11,447 bases of DNA from an uncultured Oscillospiraceae bacterium. Its GTDB lineage: Bacteria; Bacillota; Clostridia; Oscillospirales; Ruminococcaceae. Location of the stretch: positions 1 through 11,447 of the forward strand of contig CAJUMS010000049.1 of the NCBI GenBank assembly GCA_910587465.1. The letters are read 5' to 3'. The translations under genes were made by a program, and so were the position numbers. Positions 1 through 6,590 of this stretch are shown piece by piece. A model generated the notes under the pieces. The model worked only from the letters and a program-made list of their open reading frames with translations. It was not told the origin of the DNA and searched no databases. Numbering within the stretch: position 1 is the first letter of the stretch; every line of letters starts with the position of its first letter.

Positions 1-9
1 TGCTTTTCA

Positions 10-38
10 ATTATATCACATCATTCATATTTTGTCAA
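10..38 (-). promoter_or_regulatory. Consensus promoter firing left out of the window
   Basis: On the minus strand the -35 box TTGACA (33-38) and -10 box TATAAT (10-15) are both perfect and are separated by 17 nt. A TG one base upstream of the -10 box gives an extended -10 (TGATATAAT). Transcription would start around position 3 and run out of the window, so the gene it serves is not visible. It stands back to back with the promoter of the penicillin-binding protein, so 1-385 is a divergent control region. Confidence 0.8.
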
Positions 39-260
39 TACCTTTTTTTAAAAAATATATAATTTTTTAAATTTTTTTATTTTCAGTCTCTTACATAATA
101 ATAAATTATAAGGATGGACTACAACCATACCTGATTATCAATATGCCAACCAAGATAAAACTTAATTTTCTATCAAAATATTATAAACACTTTATTTCTA
201 TATTAAATATGAAAAATCGAGTTTTTCACTGTACTTTCACGAAAAATTTCAAAAAAGGGC
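39..260. other. AT-rich non-coding spacer
   Basis: This stretch between the two divergent promoters is very AT-rich, with T and A runs around 50-85. No GC-rich hairpin, RNA gene or plausible coding sequence was seen. An open frame continues upstream of the penicillin-binding protein from 143. Its predicted residues are a poor, lysine-, asparagine- and phenylalanine-rich string, and the gene's own promoter lies inside it, so it is not treated as coding. Confidence 0.6.
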
Positions 261-289
261 TTAACATTTCAATTAAAATGTGCTATAAT
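261..289 (+). promoter_or_regulatory. Promoter of the class A PBP gene
   Basis: The -35 box TTAACA (261-266) has one mismatch to consensus, and the -10 box TATAAT (284-289) is perfect, with a 17 nt spacer. The expected start is near 296, giving a leader of about 90 nt before the ATG at 386. The leader has a small dyad, ATACGC/GCGTAT (319-324 and 332-337), of unknown significance. The promoter lies downstream of the most upstream in-frame ATG (143), which argues against that start. Confidence 0.8.
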
Positions 290-370
290 GATTATATACG
301 TCAACGGAGAGTTACGAAATACGCGCTTTCTGCGTATACGTGCAATGTTTTATATAAGCCTGTGTATTCA

Positions 371-378
371 AGAGGTGA
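371..378 (+). promoter_or_regulatory. Ribosome binding site that fixes the PBP start
   Basis: AGAGGTGA ends 7 nt before the ATG at 386 and matches the 16S anti-Shine-Dalgarno well. No comparable site precedes the in-frame ATG at 143. This supports a 786-residue protein rather than an 867-residue one. Confidence 0.8.
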
Positions 379-385
379 TACAAAA

Positions 386-2746
386 ATGAATAAAAGAAGA
401 AATTTTCGTTACATTAAAATCAAAGATGATGAACCAAAGAAACCTAAAAAACGTGAAAAAGGCAGAGTGTCGCGTAATATCGGACATGCACTGACAGTCG
501 TCGGAACCACCATATCGTCAATGCTCCTTATCTTTGTTATTATGATGTGTATCGTCGTGACAGTCATCACCGTGTATATCCTTGATTTTGCCGATAACGG
601 CTATGACGCTAACCTCCGCGACGCCGAAATGAAATACACCACCATGATATACGGCTACGATGCGGACGGTAAAGAAATCGAACTAAAGCGATTGTACGAG
701 GAAAGAAACCGTATCTGGGTAGATTATGAGGATATCTCGCCGTATCTCATTTATGCTGTCGTTTCCACAGAGGACAAGCGTTTTTACGAACACAACGGCG
801 TCGATTGGAGAAGGACGGTGTACGCGCTCGCCGCAGATGTTCTCAACCTCTCGGGACAAGGTCAGGGCGGTTCGACTATCACCCAGCAGCTCATCAAAAA
901 CCTTACGCTCGACGACGAGCAGACATGGGAACGTAAACTGCGGGAAATTTTTAGAGCGTTGTCGCTGGAAGAAAAATACACAAAGGTCGACATTATTGAG
1001 AGTTATCTTAATGTAATATGGCTTGGAGGCATGACCTATGGTATCGGCGCGGCTTCACAGCTGTATTTTGGCAAGGACGCAAAGGACCTTGATATCGCTG
1101 AATCTGCTATTATAGCGGGTATGATACGAAATCCCGGTTACCGTTCACCGTATGAGGATCTTGAAAACTGCAAATACTGGCAGGAGTACGCGCTCCAGAA
1201 TATGTACGAGCAGGGCTACATCAACACCAAGGAGTACGAATCGGCAAAGGTCGAGAAGGTACGGTTTGCTGGTACCGTTTACGGTGACGCTTTCGGCTAT
1301 ACAGACCCACGCTCCATCCACACGGATGAACCCGAGGAGGAGTCCGATGATGATACCGTTGACGATGATTATGAGGCATACCGTTGGAATGGCTATGAGG
1401 TAGACCAGGACTGGTATGTTGATGCGGCAATAGATCAGGTCATCATGGACTATGCCGATCTTAAAGGCGTTACCTACACCTCCGCGAGAAGAGATATCTA
1501 CAACGGCGGATACCGTATCTATATCAACGAAAATATGGCTGTCCAACAGCTTGTCGAGGAAAAATTCCGCGATCCGCTGCTTGTCGTGACATCTTACGAC
1601 GAGAACGCCAAGGAGGAGGATCTGCTCCAGTCAGCGTTTGTACTGATGGACTATTCGGGAACCGTTTTAGCGGTAGCGGGCGGTCTCGGAGACAAGCCGG
1701 GAATAAACTGCTTTAACCGCGCAACTCAGGCGACGCGCGCCCCGGGTTCAACAATGAAACCTATCTCGGCATACGCGACGGCGGTGCAAAACAATCTGAT
1801 TACCTATTCGACTATGCTGCCAGATAAGGGTATCAGCATCATTGACGGCAGCGAGATAAAAACTTGGCCAACCAATTTTAACTTCGCGGGAGGCGACGGC
1901 TCGCTTATGCCGATTTGGGAAGCTGTTCGCGAATCTCGCAACACCATAGCGGTAAGAGTTGCACAGATGCTTACTCCGCAGGTGTGCTACAATCAGCTCA
2001 CCCAAAATCTGGGAATTACAACGCTTGTTGAGTCGGATATCGATTATTCACCAATAACGCTTGGAGCGCTTACTGACGGTATAAAGCTTGTCGAGCTGGC
2101 AGCGGCTTATCAGATGTTCGGAAACGGCGGAATTTATTACGAACCCAAGCTTTACAGCAAGGTTATCGACAGCAAGGACAATGTTATCTTACAGCAGAAT
2201 TTCTACGGCACACAGGCGATTGACAGCGATGCGGCATGGGTAACGAACAGAATGCTCCGCACGGTAATCACGACAACAAGCGGCTCCGGACGCTACGCTA
2301 ACCTTGAAAACGTTGAAGTCATAGGTAAGACGGGGACATCAAACGACGACCTCAATCTGCTGTTCGTCGGCTGTACGCCGCATTATATCGGGGTTGTCTG
2401 GATGGGCTACGACAAGAACAACCACGAAGTATTCAACGGTGACGGCTCCCACAGATACGGCGCACAAATATGGTATGACATTATGTCGGAGATCGAGGAT
2501 ACCTCGGTAATCAGCAAATTCACTCCCGACACATCAGTTCTGGAGCGAAGGTTCTGCACGGAGACGGGTCTCATCGCTTCCGCCAAGTGCACAAGCACGG
2601 ACGTCGGCTACTACCGAAAGAGCAATATTCCCGAATACTGCTCGGGCAATCACGTAACCGAAGTTCAGAAGATCAAGTCACATTGGGACGAAGTTGACGC
2701 GGAAAACAAGAAAGAGCTTGAGGAAAGACTGAACGGGTACTATTAA
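386..2746 (+). CDS. Class A penicillin-binding protein (bifunctional glycosyltransferase/transpeptidase, PBP1A type)
   Basis: This enzyme polymerises lipid II into glycan strands and cross-links the stem peptides on the outer face of the membrane. Residues are numbered from the ATG at 386 (786 aa). A basic cytoplasmic tail precedes one membrane segment (about 36-65). The GT51 domain follows, with the catalytic Glu in EDKRFYEH (Glu129), GGSTITQQL (about 161-169), RKLRE (about 183-187) and the ESYLN motif (about 205-209). The transpeptidase domain has all three motifs: STMK with the acylated Ser455, SRN (517-519) and KTGTS (648-652). A C-terminal tail contains Cys724, Cys735 and Cys752 in a pattern I associate with clostridial PBP1A proteins. 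A strongly acidic insert (about 314-332) lies between the two domains. The gene is monocistronic, with its own promoter and a terminator just after the stop. The family is certain; the choice between ponA-type paralogues cannot be made from this window. Confidence 0.95.
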   Translation: MNKRRNFRYIKIKDDEPKKPKKREKGRVSRNIGHALTVVGTTISSMLLIFVIMMCIVVTVITVYILDFADNGYDANLRDAEMKYTTMIYGYDADGKEIELKRLYEERNRIWVDYEDISPYLIYAVVSTEDKRFYEHNGVDWRRTVYALAADVLNLSGQGQGGSTITQQLIKNLTLDDEQTWERKLREIFRALSLEEKYTKVDIIESYLNVIWLGGMTYGIGAASQLYFGKDAKDLDIAESAIIAGMIRNPGYRSPYEDLENCKYWQEYALQNMYEQGYINTKEYESAKVEKVRFAGTVYGDAFGYTDPRSIHTDEPEEESDDDTVDDDYEAYRWNGYEVDQDWYVDAAIDQVIMDYADLKGVTYTSARRDIYNGGYRIYINENMAVQQLVEEKFRDPLLVVTSYDENAKEEDLLQSAFVLMDYSGTVLAVAGGLGDKPGINCFNRATQATRAPGSTMKPISAYATAVQNNLITYSTMLPDKGISIIDGSEIKTWPTNFNFAGGDGSLMPIWEAVRESRNTIAVRVAQMLTPQVCYNQLTQNLGITTLVESDIDYSPITLGALTDGIKLVELAAAYQMFGNGGIYYEPKLYSKVIDSKDNVILQQNFYGTQAIDSDAAWVTNRMLRTVITTTSGSGRYANLENVEVIGKTGTSNDDLNLLFVGCTPHYIGVVWMGYDKNNHEVFNGDGSHRYGAQIWYDIMSEIEDTSVISKFTPDTSVLERRFCTETGLIASAKCTSTDVGYYRKSNIPEYCSGNHVTEVQKIKSHWDEVDAENKKELEERLNGYY

Positions 2747-2755
2747 ATAAAAAAC

Positions 2756-2783
2756 GGCTGCCGCGTTTAATCGCACGGCAGCC
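2756..2783. terminator. Terminator hairpin after the PBP gene
   Basis: GGCTGCCG (2756-2763) pairs with CGGCAGCC (2776-2783). On the plus strand it is followed by a short T-rich stretch (tctgtttt). On the minus strand it is followed by a run of six T and further A/T. It can therefore stop transcription from both the PBP gene and, as a backup, from rpmB. It starts 10 nt after the PBP stop codon. Confidence 0.75.
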
Positions 2784-2794
2784 TCTGTTTTGCA

Positions 2795-2820
2795 TAAAAA
2801 AAGGGCGCTATGGCGCCCTT
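2795..2820 (-). terminator. Intrinsic terminator of rpmB
   Basis: AAGGGCGC (2801-2808) and GCGCCCTT (2813-2820) form a perfect 8 bp stem with a TATG loop. Reading the minus strand, the stem runs directly into a T tract (complement of the A run at 2796-2802). It lies 17 nt beyond the rpmB stop codon. Confidence 0.85.
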
Positions 2821-2836
2821 AGCTTATTCCGAATTA

Positions 2837-3025
2837 TTAACCAGCTCTCTGAACGAGCTTGGAACGCAGGCAGCGTGAGCAAACATTAACTCTACAAGGA
2901 GTTCCGTTTACGACAGCCTTTACCTTTTTAACATTCGGTTTAAATGTTCTGTTGCTGCGTCTGTGAGAGTGAGAAACCTTAATTCCGAAGGAAACACTCT
3001 TACCGCATATTTCACATTTTGCCAT
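2837..3025 (-). CDS. rpmB: Large ribosomal subunit protein bL28
   Basis: This 62-residue basic protein of the 50S subunit matches bL28 along its length: the N-terminal MAKCEICGK, the central SHSHRRSNRTFKPN, and a basic C-terminus. It is the zinc-ribbon form, with Cys4/Cys7 and Cys49/Cys52 as two CxxC pairs that normally bind one zinc. Cys44 is additional. Many bacteria also carry a cysteine-free copy used when zinc is scarce; none is visible here. A Shine-Dalgarno-like AAGGACGG (complement of about 3035-3042) precedes the ATG at slightly long spacing. The gene has its own promoter and a strong terminator, so it is probably expressed alone. Confidence 0.97.
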   Translation of the reverse strand: MAKCEICGKSVSFGIKVSHSHRRSNRTFKPNVKKVKAVVNGTPCRVNVCSRCLRSKLVQRAG

Positions 3026-3072
3026 TATATAACACCGTCCTTCCGATCAGTATTTTATCAGTAACAAATAAT

Positions 3073-3101
3073 ATTGTACCAGAAATTGCACCAAATTGCA
3101 A
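3073..3101 (-). promoter_or_regulatory. Promoter of rpmB
   Basis: On the minus strand, TTGCAA (complement of 3096-3101) and TACAAT (complement of 3073-3078) are separated by 17 nt. The expected start is near 3066, giving a leader of about 40 nt. An 8 nt direct repeat, AAATTGCA, occurs at 3083-3090 and 3093-3100, so one copy overlaps the -35 box. Confidence 0.7.
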
Positions 3102-3197
3102 GTAATATTTTTATTTTTACCGAATTTTTGTGCAATTCCACAATAATACATTATTTTGTTTATGATTTTTTTGCCGTTATAGACAACCCGAAATAAT

Positions 3198-4199
3198 TCA
3201 GAAAACGATAAACCCAACCTTTTTCTGAACCTTTTGCAGCGTTTTGCGTGAGACTTTGTACGCCTTTTCCGCGCCCAGCTTCATGCAGCTCTCGATATAC
3301 GCCTTGTCAAAGGAAACGCGCTTGTATTCTTCCTGCATGGGCGCAAGCTTGTCCGCTACCGCCTCGCCTACCGCGAGCTTGAAATCGCCGTAACCCTTGC
3401 CCTTAAACTCTGCCTCGATCTCGTCAAAGCTCTTTCCCGTAACACCGCTGTAAATGGACATCAGGTTGATTATACCGTCCTTGCCCTCTCGAGCGCAAAC
3501 CTCGGTCTCACTGTCGGTGACGGCGCGCTTGAACTTGCGGATTATCGTGTCGCGGTCGTCAAGCACAGAAACGGACGCGTTGACGTTCTCGTCCGACTTG
3601 GACATCTTCTTGGTCGGCTCCTGAAGCGACATTACCTTTGCCGTAGCCTTGGTGATGTATCCCTCGGGCATTGTAAACACATCGCCGTAAACTCCGTTGA
3701 AACGCTGACAGATATTGCGAGCAAGCTCCAGATGCTGCATCTGATCAACGCCGACAGGCACCATATCCGCCTGATACAGCAGAATATCTGCCGCCATAAG
3801 CACGGGATAGGTAAACAGACCCGCGTTGATGTTGTCGGGGTGCTTAGCGGACTTATCCTTGAACTGCGTCATTCTGGACAGTTCGCCGAACTGCGTATAG
3901 CAGTTAAGCAGCCACGCAAGCTCCGAATGGTGAGGATTGTGACTTTGTACAAAAAGCGTGGACTTTTCTGGGTCGAGACCCGACGCGATCAACAGAGCAT
4001 AGCTCTCTTTGATCTGACCGCGAAGCTTTACGGGGTCTTGACGCACGGTCAGCGAATGAAGATCGGCAATGCCATAGGTGCAGTCGAACTCCTCCTGCAT
4101 TTTTACCCAATTACACATCGCGCCAAGGTAGTTGCCTAGGTGCGGCGTGTTAGTGGGTTGGATTAGACTTAAAATCTTCTTTTTCTTCTGCTCTTCCAT
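3198..4199 (-). CDS. trpS: Tryptophan--tRNA ligase
   Basis: This cytoplasmic class I aminoacyl-tRNA synthetase activates tryptophan with ATP and charges tRNA-Trp. Its 333 residues match the usual bacterial length. The HIGH-type ATP motif is PTNTPHLGNYLGA (15-27). GVDQMQH (150-156) is the conserved active-site segment, and KMSKS (198-202) is intact in the context EPTKKMSKSDEN. The start ATG is preceded by AAAGGA (complement of about 4204-4209) at good spacing. The gene lies downstream of the aminotransferase on the same strand, with 134 nt between them and its own promoter in that gap. The leader would be very short, so there is no room for a T-box or a tryptophan attenuator on that transcript. 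No clear intrinsic terminator follows the stop, so read-through into rpmB is possible. Confidence 0.97.
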   Translation of the reverse strand: MEEQKKKKILSLIQPTNTPHLGNYLGAMCNWVKMQEEFDCTYGIADLHSLTVRQDPVKLRGQIKESYALLIASGLDPEKSTLFVQSHNPHHSELAWLLNCYTQFGELSRMTQFKDKSAKHPDNINAGLFTYPVLMAADILLYQADMVPVGVDQMQHLELARNICQRFNGVYGDVFTMPEGYITKATAKVMSLQEPTKKMSKSDENVNASVSVLDDRDTIIRKFKRAVTDSETEVCAREGKDGIINLMSIYSGVTGKSFDEIEAEFKGKGYGDFKLAVGEAVADKLAPMQEEYKRVSFDKAYIESCMKLGAEKAYKVSRKTLQKVQKKVGFIVF

Positions 4200-4223
4200 A
4201 ATATTTCCTTTCTATACCCTTAC

Positions 4224-4252
4224 AATATACACCCTTTTCAGATCCAAAGCAA
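4224..4252 (-). promoter_or_regulatory. Promoter of trpS
   Basis: On the minus strand, TTGCTT (complement of 4247-4252) and TATATT (complement of 4224-4229) are separated by 17 nt. The start is expected at about 4217, only about 18 nt ahead of the ATG and just upstream of the ribosome binding site. The -35 hexamer is the same as in the GH26 promoter at 9374. Confidence 0.6.
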
Positions 4253-4281
4253 GAGTATCTCGGCAAATTTTTCGCCTTTTG

Positions 4282-4320
4282 TCACGGCATTTTTTCGGGA
4301 ACATTGTTTATGTTTTTCAT
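4282..4320 (-). CDS. Possible 12-codon ORF coupled to the aminotransferase
   Basis: On the minus strand, just after the aminotransferase, an ATG (4318-4320) opens a 12-codon frame reading MKNINNVPEKMP and ending in TGA (4282-4284). A good Shine-Dalgarno, AGGAG, overlaps the aminotransferase stop codon (TAAGGAG, complement of 4330-4336) and lies 9 nt before the ATG, as in a translationally coupled operon. I recognise no family. It could be a real tiny peptide, the remnant of a lost downstream gene, or chance. Confidence 0.25.
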   Translation of the reverse strand: MKNINNVPEKMP

Positions 4321-4333
4321 AATCCTGTTCTCC

Positions 4334-5521
4334 TTATTTGAAGTAACTTTTTGCGCACTTTCCGAGAATTTCCACTCCGCGGTCTATCTGCTCGTCGGTC
4401 GGTGTGGAGAAGTTCAACCGGAACGAATGTGACACTCCGTTCTCGTCCGCGAGAAATGCGTTGCCCGGAACGACCGCGACCTTTTGGTGAACCGCCTCGG
4501 TGCAGAACGCGTTCATATTGTACCGCTCGGGGATATCCGCCCAGATGAACAGACCGCCCTCCGGCTCGGAATATGTAACGCAACTGGGCATACACGCGTG
4601 AAGATCGTCCGACATTCTCTTGTATTTGGCACGGTAAATGCCTTGCAGACGCTTTAAATGCTCATTGAAATCAACGGACGTAACGAAACGGTGAGCAAGC
4701 ATCTGCGCCCAGATGTTGGTGTGAACGGTACTGGTTTGCAGTCCGACGACCGCTTTCTGAACGAGCTCGGAAATGCCGCACAGATATCCCACGCGAAGTC
4801 CCGGAGCGAGCACCTTGGAAAACGTTCCCGCATAGAGCACATTGTTTGTGGTGTCAAGCGATTTGTAGCTTGGCACGGGCTCTCCCGCAAAGCGCAAATC
4901 TCCGTAGGGGTTATCCTCGAGAATGTAAACGCCGTACTTCTTGGCGAGCTCAAGCACCGCTTTTCGGCGCTCGAAAGTCGTGGTGTTGCCCGTGGGGTTC
5001 TGGAAGTTCGGTATCGTATAGAGGAATTTCGCGTTCGGGTTGGTTTTGAGCGCCTCCTCAAGACACCCGGGGATAATGCCGTCCTTGTCGGCAGTAACTC
5101 CGACAAGCTTTACGCCGTAGCTCCTGAACGCGTTCAGCGAGCCGATAAAGCTCGGATCCTCGCAAAGGATAACGTCGCCCTCGTTGCAGAGTATCTTGGC
5201 GGTGGTCTCAATCGCCTGCTGAGCTCCCGCCGTTACGATGACCATATCGTTCTCCGCGAACATTCCCTTAGCACGGAGATCGCTCTCCAGCCATATGCGC
5301 AGCGGCATATAACCCTCGGTAACGGAGTACTGAAGCGCGTTCACGGGCTCGCTCGCGAATATCTCCGCGGATAACTTTGCGATAGTGTCCACAGGAAACG
5401 CCTCGGGAGCGGGGTTACCCGCAGCAAAACTGATGACTTCGGGATCGGCGGTGAACTTCAATATCTCGCGTATAGCGGATGGTGCAAGCCCCGATACCTT
5501 ATTAGAAAAAGGCTTTAACAT
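4334..5521 (-). CDS. Class I (fold type I) PLP-dependent aminotransferase
   Basis: This predicted cytoplasmic transaminase moves an amino group between an amino acid and a 2-oxo acid. It has 395 residues, normal for the family. Visible hallmarks are QNPTGNT (174-180), where Asn175 contacts PLP; DNPYGDLRF (203-211) with Asp203 and Tyr206; and the Schiff-base lysine Lys236 in GTFSKVLAPGLRVGY, with Arg243 for the phosphate. Arg368 in FRLNFS should bind the substrate carboxylate. The overall pattern resembles the LysN/2-aminoadipate and MocR-type aminotransferase group, but the protein lacks an N-terminal GntR DNA-binding domain, so it is an enzyme, not a MocR regulator. Substrate cannot be assigned from sequence alone. 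A strong GGAGGT (complement of 5530-5535) sits 8 nt before the ATG. It is transcribed toward trpS from its own promoter. Confidence 0.92.
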   Translation of the reverse strand: MLKPFSNKVSGLAPSAIREILKFTADPEVISFAAGNPAPEAFPVDTIAKLSAEIFASEPVNALQYSVTEGYMPLRIWLESDLRAKGMFAENDMVIVTAGAQQAIETTAKILCNEGDVILCEDPSFIGSLNAFRSYGVKLVGVTADKDGIIPGCLEEALKTNPNAKFLYTIPNFQNPTGNTTTFERRKAVLELAKKYGVYILEDNPYGDLRFAGEPVPSYKSLDTTNNVLYAGTFSKVLAPGLRVGYLCGISELVQKAVVGLQTSTVHTNIWAQMLAHRFVTSVDFNEHLKRLQGIYRAKYKRMSDDLHACMPSCVTYSEPEGGLFIWADIPERYNMNAFCTEAVHQKVAVVPGNAFLADENGVSHSFRLNFSTPTDEQIDRGVEILGKCAKSYFK

Positions 5522-5665
5522 TTTGTATTACCTCCGTTTATTTTGAGTTTTACTTAATTAAATCAGAATTTATGTGAGCAACTAAATAATTTAACTCTCG
5601 TCAATGCTTGAAGGTTATTAAGCTAAACAATAATTTACCATGATTTAAATAAACATTACATTATG

Positions 5666-5694
5666 ATTATACCACACTCCAACAATTTTGTAAA
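5666..5694 (-). promoter_or_regulatory. Promoter of the aminotransferase
   Basis: On the minus strand, TTTACA (complement of 5689-5694) and a perfect TATAAT (complement of 5666-5671) are separated by 17 nt. The expected start is near 5660, leaving an AT-rich leader of about 140 nt before the ATG at 5521. I see no convincing riboswitch or terminator in that leader. The promoter's -35 box lies only 15 bp from the -35 box of the divergent promoter at 5710, so binding at one could affect the other. Confidence 0.75.
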
Positions 5695-5709
5695 GACAGT
5701 TAAAGAAAT

Positions 5710-5738
5710 TTGACAAAAAAAACAATATGTGATATAAT
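5710..5738 (+). promoter_or_regulatory. Perfect consensus promoter of the sigma factor operon
   Basis: TTGACA (5710-5715) and TATAAT (5733-5738) both match consensus exactly, with a 17 nt spacer and an extended -10 (TGATATAAT). It should be a strong housekeeping promoter. Transcription would begin near 5745, leaving about 260 nt of leader before the probable sigma-factor start at 6009. Autoregulated ECF operons usually have a GGAAC-type -35 box; none is obvious here. Confidence 0.8.
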
Positions 5739-5744
5739 ATGTAA

Positions 5745-6008
5745 TAAGGTATTTATTTTGCATTTTCTCGACTTATAGTCGAATTCTATGCAAAAATTAC
5801 TATCGGTATTTAGTTCGCATACCAACGCGGCTTGTCATAAAAATGCAATGCAATACGCGCTATGACATAAATTTTATAAGGTGCTTCGCAAAAAAATGCT
5901 GTAATTGTCAAACAATTGAAACTTTTTGGCTAATCCCGCTGACTTCTATTATGGCATATACAGCGGACGGCGGAGCGCGTGAAACCTGTAAAGCGAGGTG
6001 AAACGCCG
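5745..6008 (+). promoter_or_regulatory. Long structured leader of the sigma factor mRNA
   Basis: This roughly 260 nt untranslated region contains a series of dyads. TTTTGCAT (5756-5763) pairs with ATGCAAAA (5788-5795) and encloses TCGACT/AGTCGA (5768-5773, 5777-5782). GGTAT (5805-5809) pairs with ATACC (5819-5823). TGTCATA (5833-5839) pairs with TATGACA (5861-5867). AATTGT (5903-5908) pairs with ACAATT (5912-5917). CCGCTG (5936-5941) pairs with CAGCGG (5961-5966). ACGGCG (5967-5972) pairs with CGCCGT (6004-6009), a stem that encloses the ribosome binding site and touches the start codon. I do not recognise a known riboswitch or T-box class. A regulatory RNA or operator role is inference. Confidence 0.45.
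5995..6000 (+). promoter_or_regulatory. Ribosome binding site deciding a TTG start
   Basis: GAGGTG is placed 8 nt before TTG at 6009, ideal spacing. The alternative GTG at 5979 has only GGAG at 5972-5975, just 3 nt away, which is too close. The TTG start also gives MDKNE, similar to the MDKRD that opens the next gene. Confidence 0.65.
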
Positions 6009-6554
6009 TTGGATAAAAACGAGATCGACTTATATTTCAACAATTCATACGCACAAACGTTTACTACCGTATCGCGGTTTGTACTTAGCCACGCCTCGCG
6101 TTTTCAGGATGCGGAGGACATTATCCAGAATATCTATGCGAGGTTTTACAAGCGTATTTCGGAAAAGGGATATGAGGATATAGAGTCCGTTGAGGCGTTT
6201 TTGATAAATATCGCGAAGTTTGAGTGCAGAAGTTTTTTATCGGGCTTTATCAAACGCCGCGAAAGAGTTAAGAATATGTCGGATTTTTCCGAAGAGGAAT
6301 CTGCTGCGCTTGAGGCGGAATTGTCGCGCGACGAACCGCTTTTCGACGAGGTAATACACAATAAGATACTCGCAAAGCAGATTTTTGACGACATTATGCA
6401 GAAGGACGAAACAGTGGGGAGAATTTTTTATCTGTATTTTGTCTGCGACATGAAGCTTGATGAAATCGCCGAGACAATGGATATGAAACTGTCTACGGTG
6501 AAAACAAAGCTGTACCGCACTATTGAGCGGCAAAAGAAAAAATTTGATTTATGA
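6009..6554 (+). CDS. ECF-like RNA polymerase sigma factor
   Basis: This 181-residue protein (from TTG 6009; 191 from GTG 5979) is built like a group 4 (ECF) sigma factor. It has region 2 followed by region 4, with no region 1.1 or 3. Region 2 spans about residues 10-85 and includes DAEDIIQNIYARFYK (34-48), the helix that normally binds the beta-prime clamp. A charged linker (about 90-115) follows. Region 4 (about 125-178) ends in a helix-turn-helix, LDEIAETMDMKLSTVKTKLYR (150-170), expected to read the -35 element of target promoters. The next gene, 36 nt downstream, encodes a membrane protein that is its likely anti-sigma partner. The leader and promoter suggest steady transcription with control at the RNA or protein level. 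The subfamily and target genes are unknown. Confidence 0.85.
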   Translation: MDKNEIDLYFNNSYAQTFTTVSRFVLSHASRFQDAEDIIQNIYARFYKRISEKGYEDIESVEAFLINIAKFECRSFLSGFIKRRERVKNMSDFSEEESAALEAELSRDEPLFDEVIHNKILAKQIFDDIMQKDETVGRIFYLYFVCDMKLDEIAETMDMKLSTVKTKLYRTIERQKKKFDL

Positions 6555-6590
6555 TGTTTAAACGAACATACAGGGAAAGGGGGCTGACTT

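Noticed and set aside
143..385. N-terminal extension of the PBP to an upstream ATG
   Set aside because: No ribosome binding site precedes 143, the promoter at 261-289 lies inside the extension, and the residues are not PBP-like. The ATG at 386 has a strong site.
3128..3143. TTGTG/CACAA dyad as a trpS terminator
   Set aside because: The stem is only 5 bp and has no T tract on the minus strand; no intrinsic terminator for trpS could be supported.
4262..4276. Short GGC/GCC hairpin upstream of trpS as a terminator or attenuator
   Set aside because: The stem is weak and A/T-rich and is not followed by a T run on the minus strand.
4658..5374. Plus-strand open frame of 238 codons
   Set aside because: It lies wholly antisense to the aminotransferase, whose motifs are intact; it has no ribosome binding site or recognisable domain.
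5536..5660. Riboswitch in the aminotransferase leader
   Set aside because: The leader is AT-rich, with no recognisable conserved core or terminator.
5788..5865. 25-codon ORF (MQKLLSVFSS...) in the sigma leader
   Set aside because: No Shine-Dalgarno precedes it, and its ATG lies inside the arm of the 40 bp dyad; more likely leader RNA than a peptide.
5917..5945. Possible ECF-type promoter (TGAAAC ... CTGA) in the sigma leader
   Set aside because: The -35 match to GGAAC is weak and no clear -10 is present, while a perfect housekeeping promoter lies upstream.
5951..6001. 16-codon ORF ending across the sigma factor ribosome binding site
   Set aside because: The placement would suit a regulatory leader peptide, but there is no ribosome binding site before its ATG.
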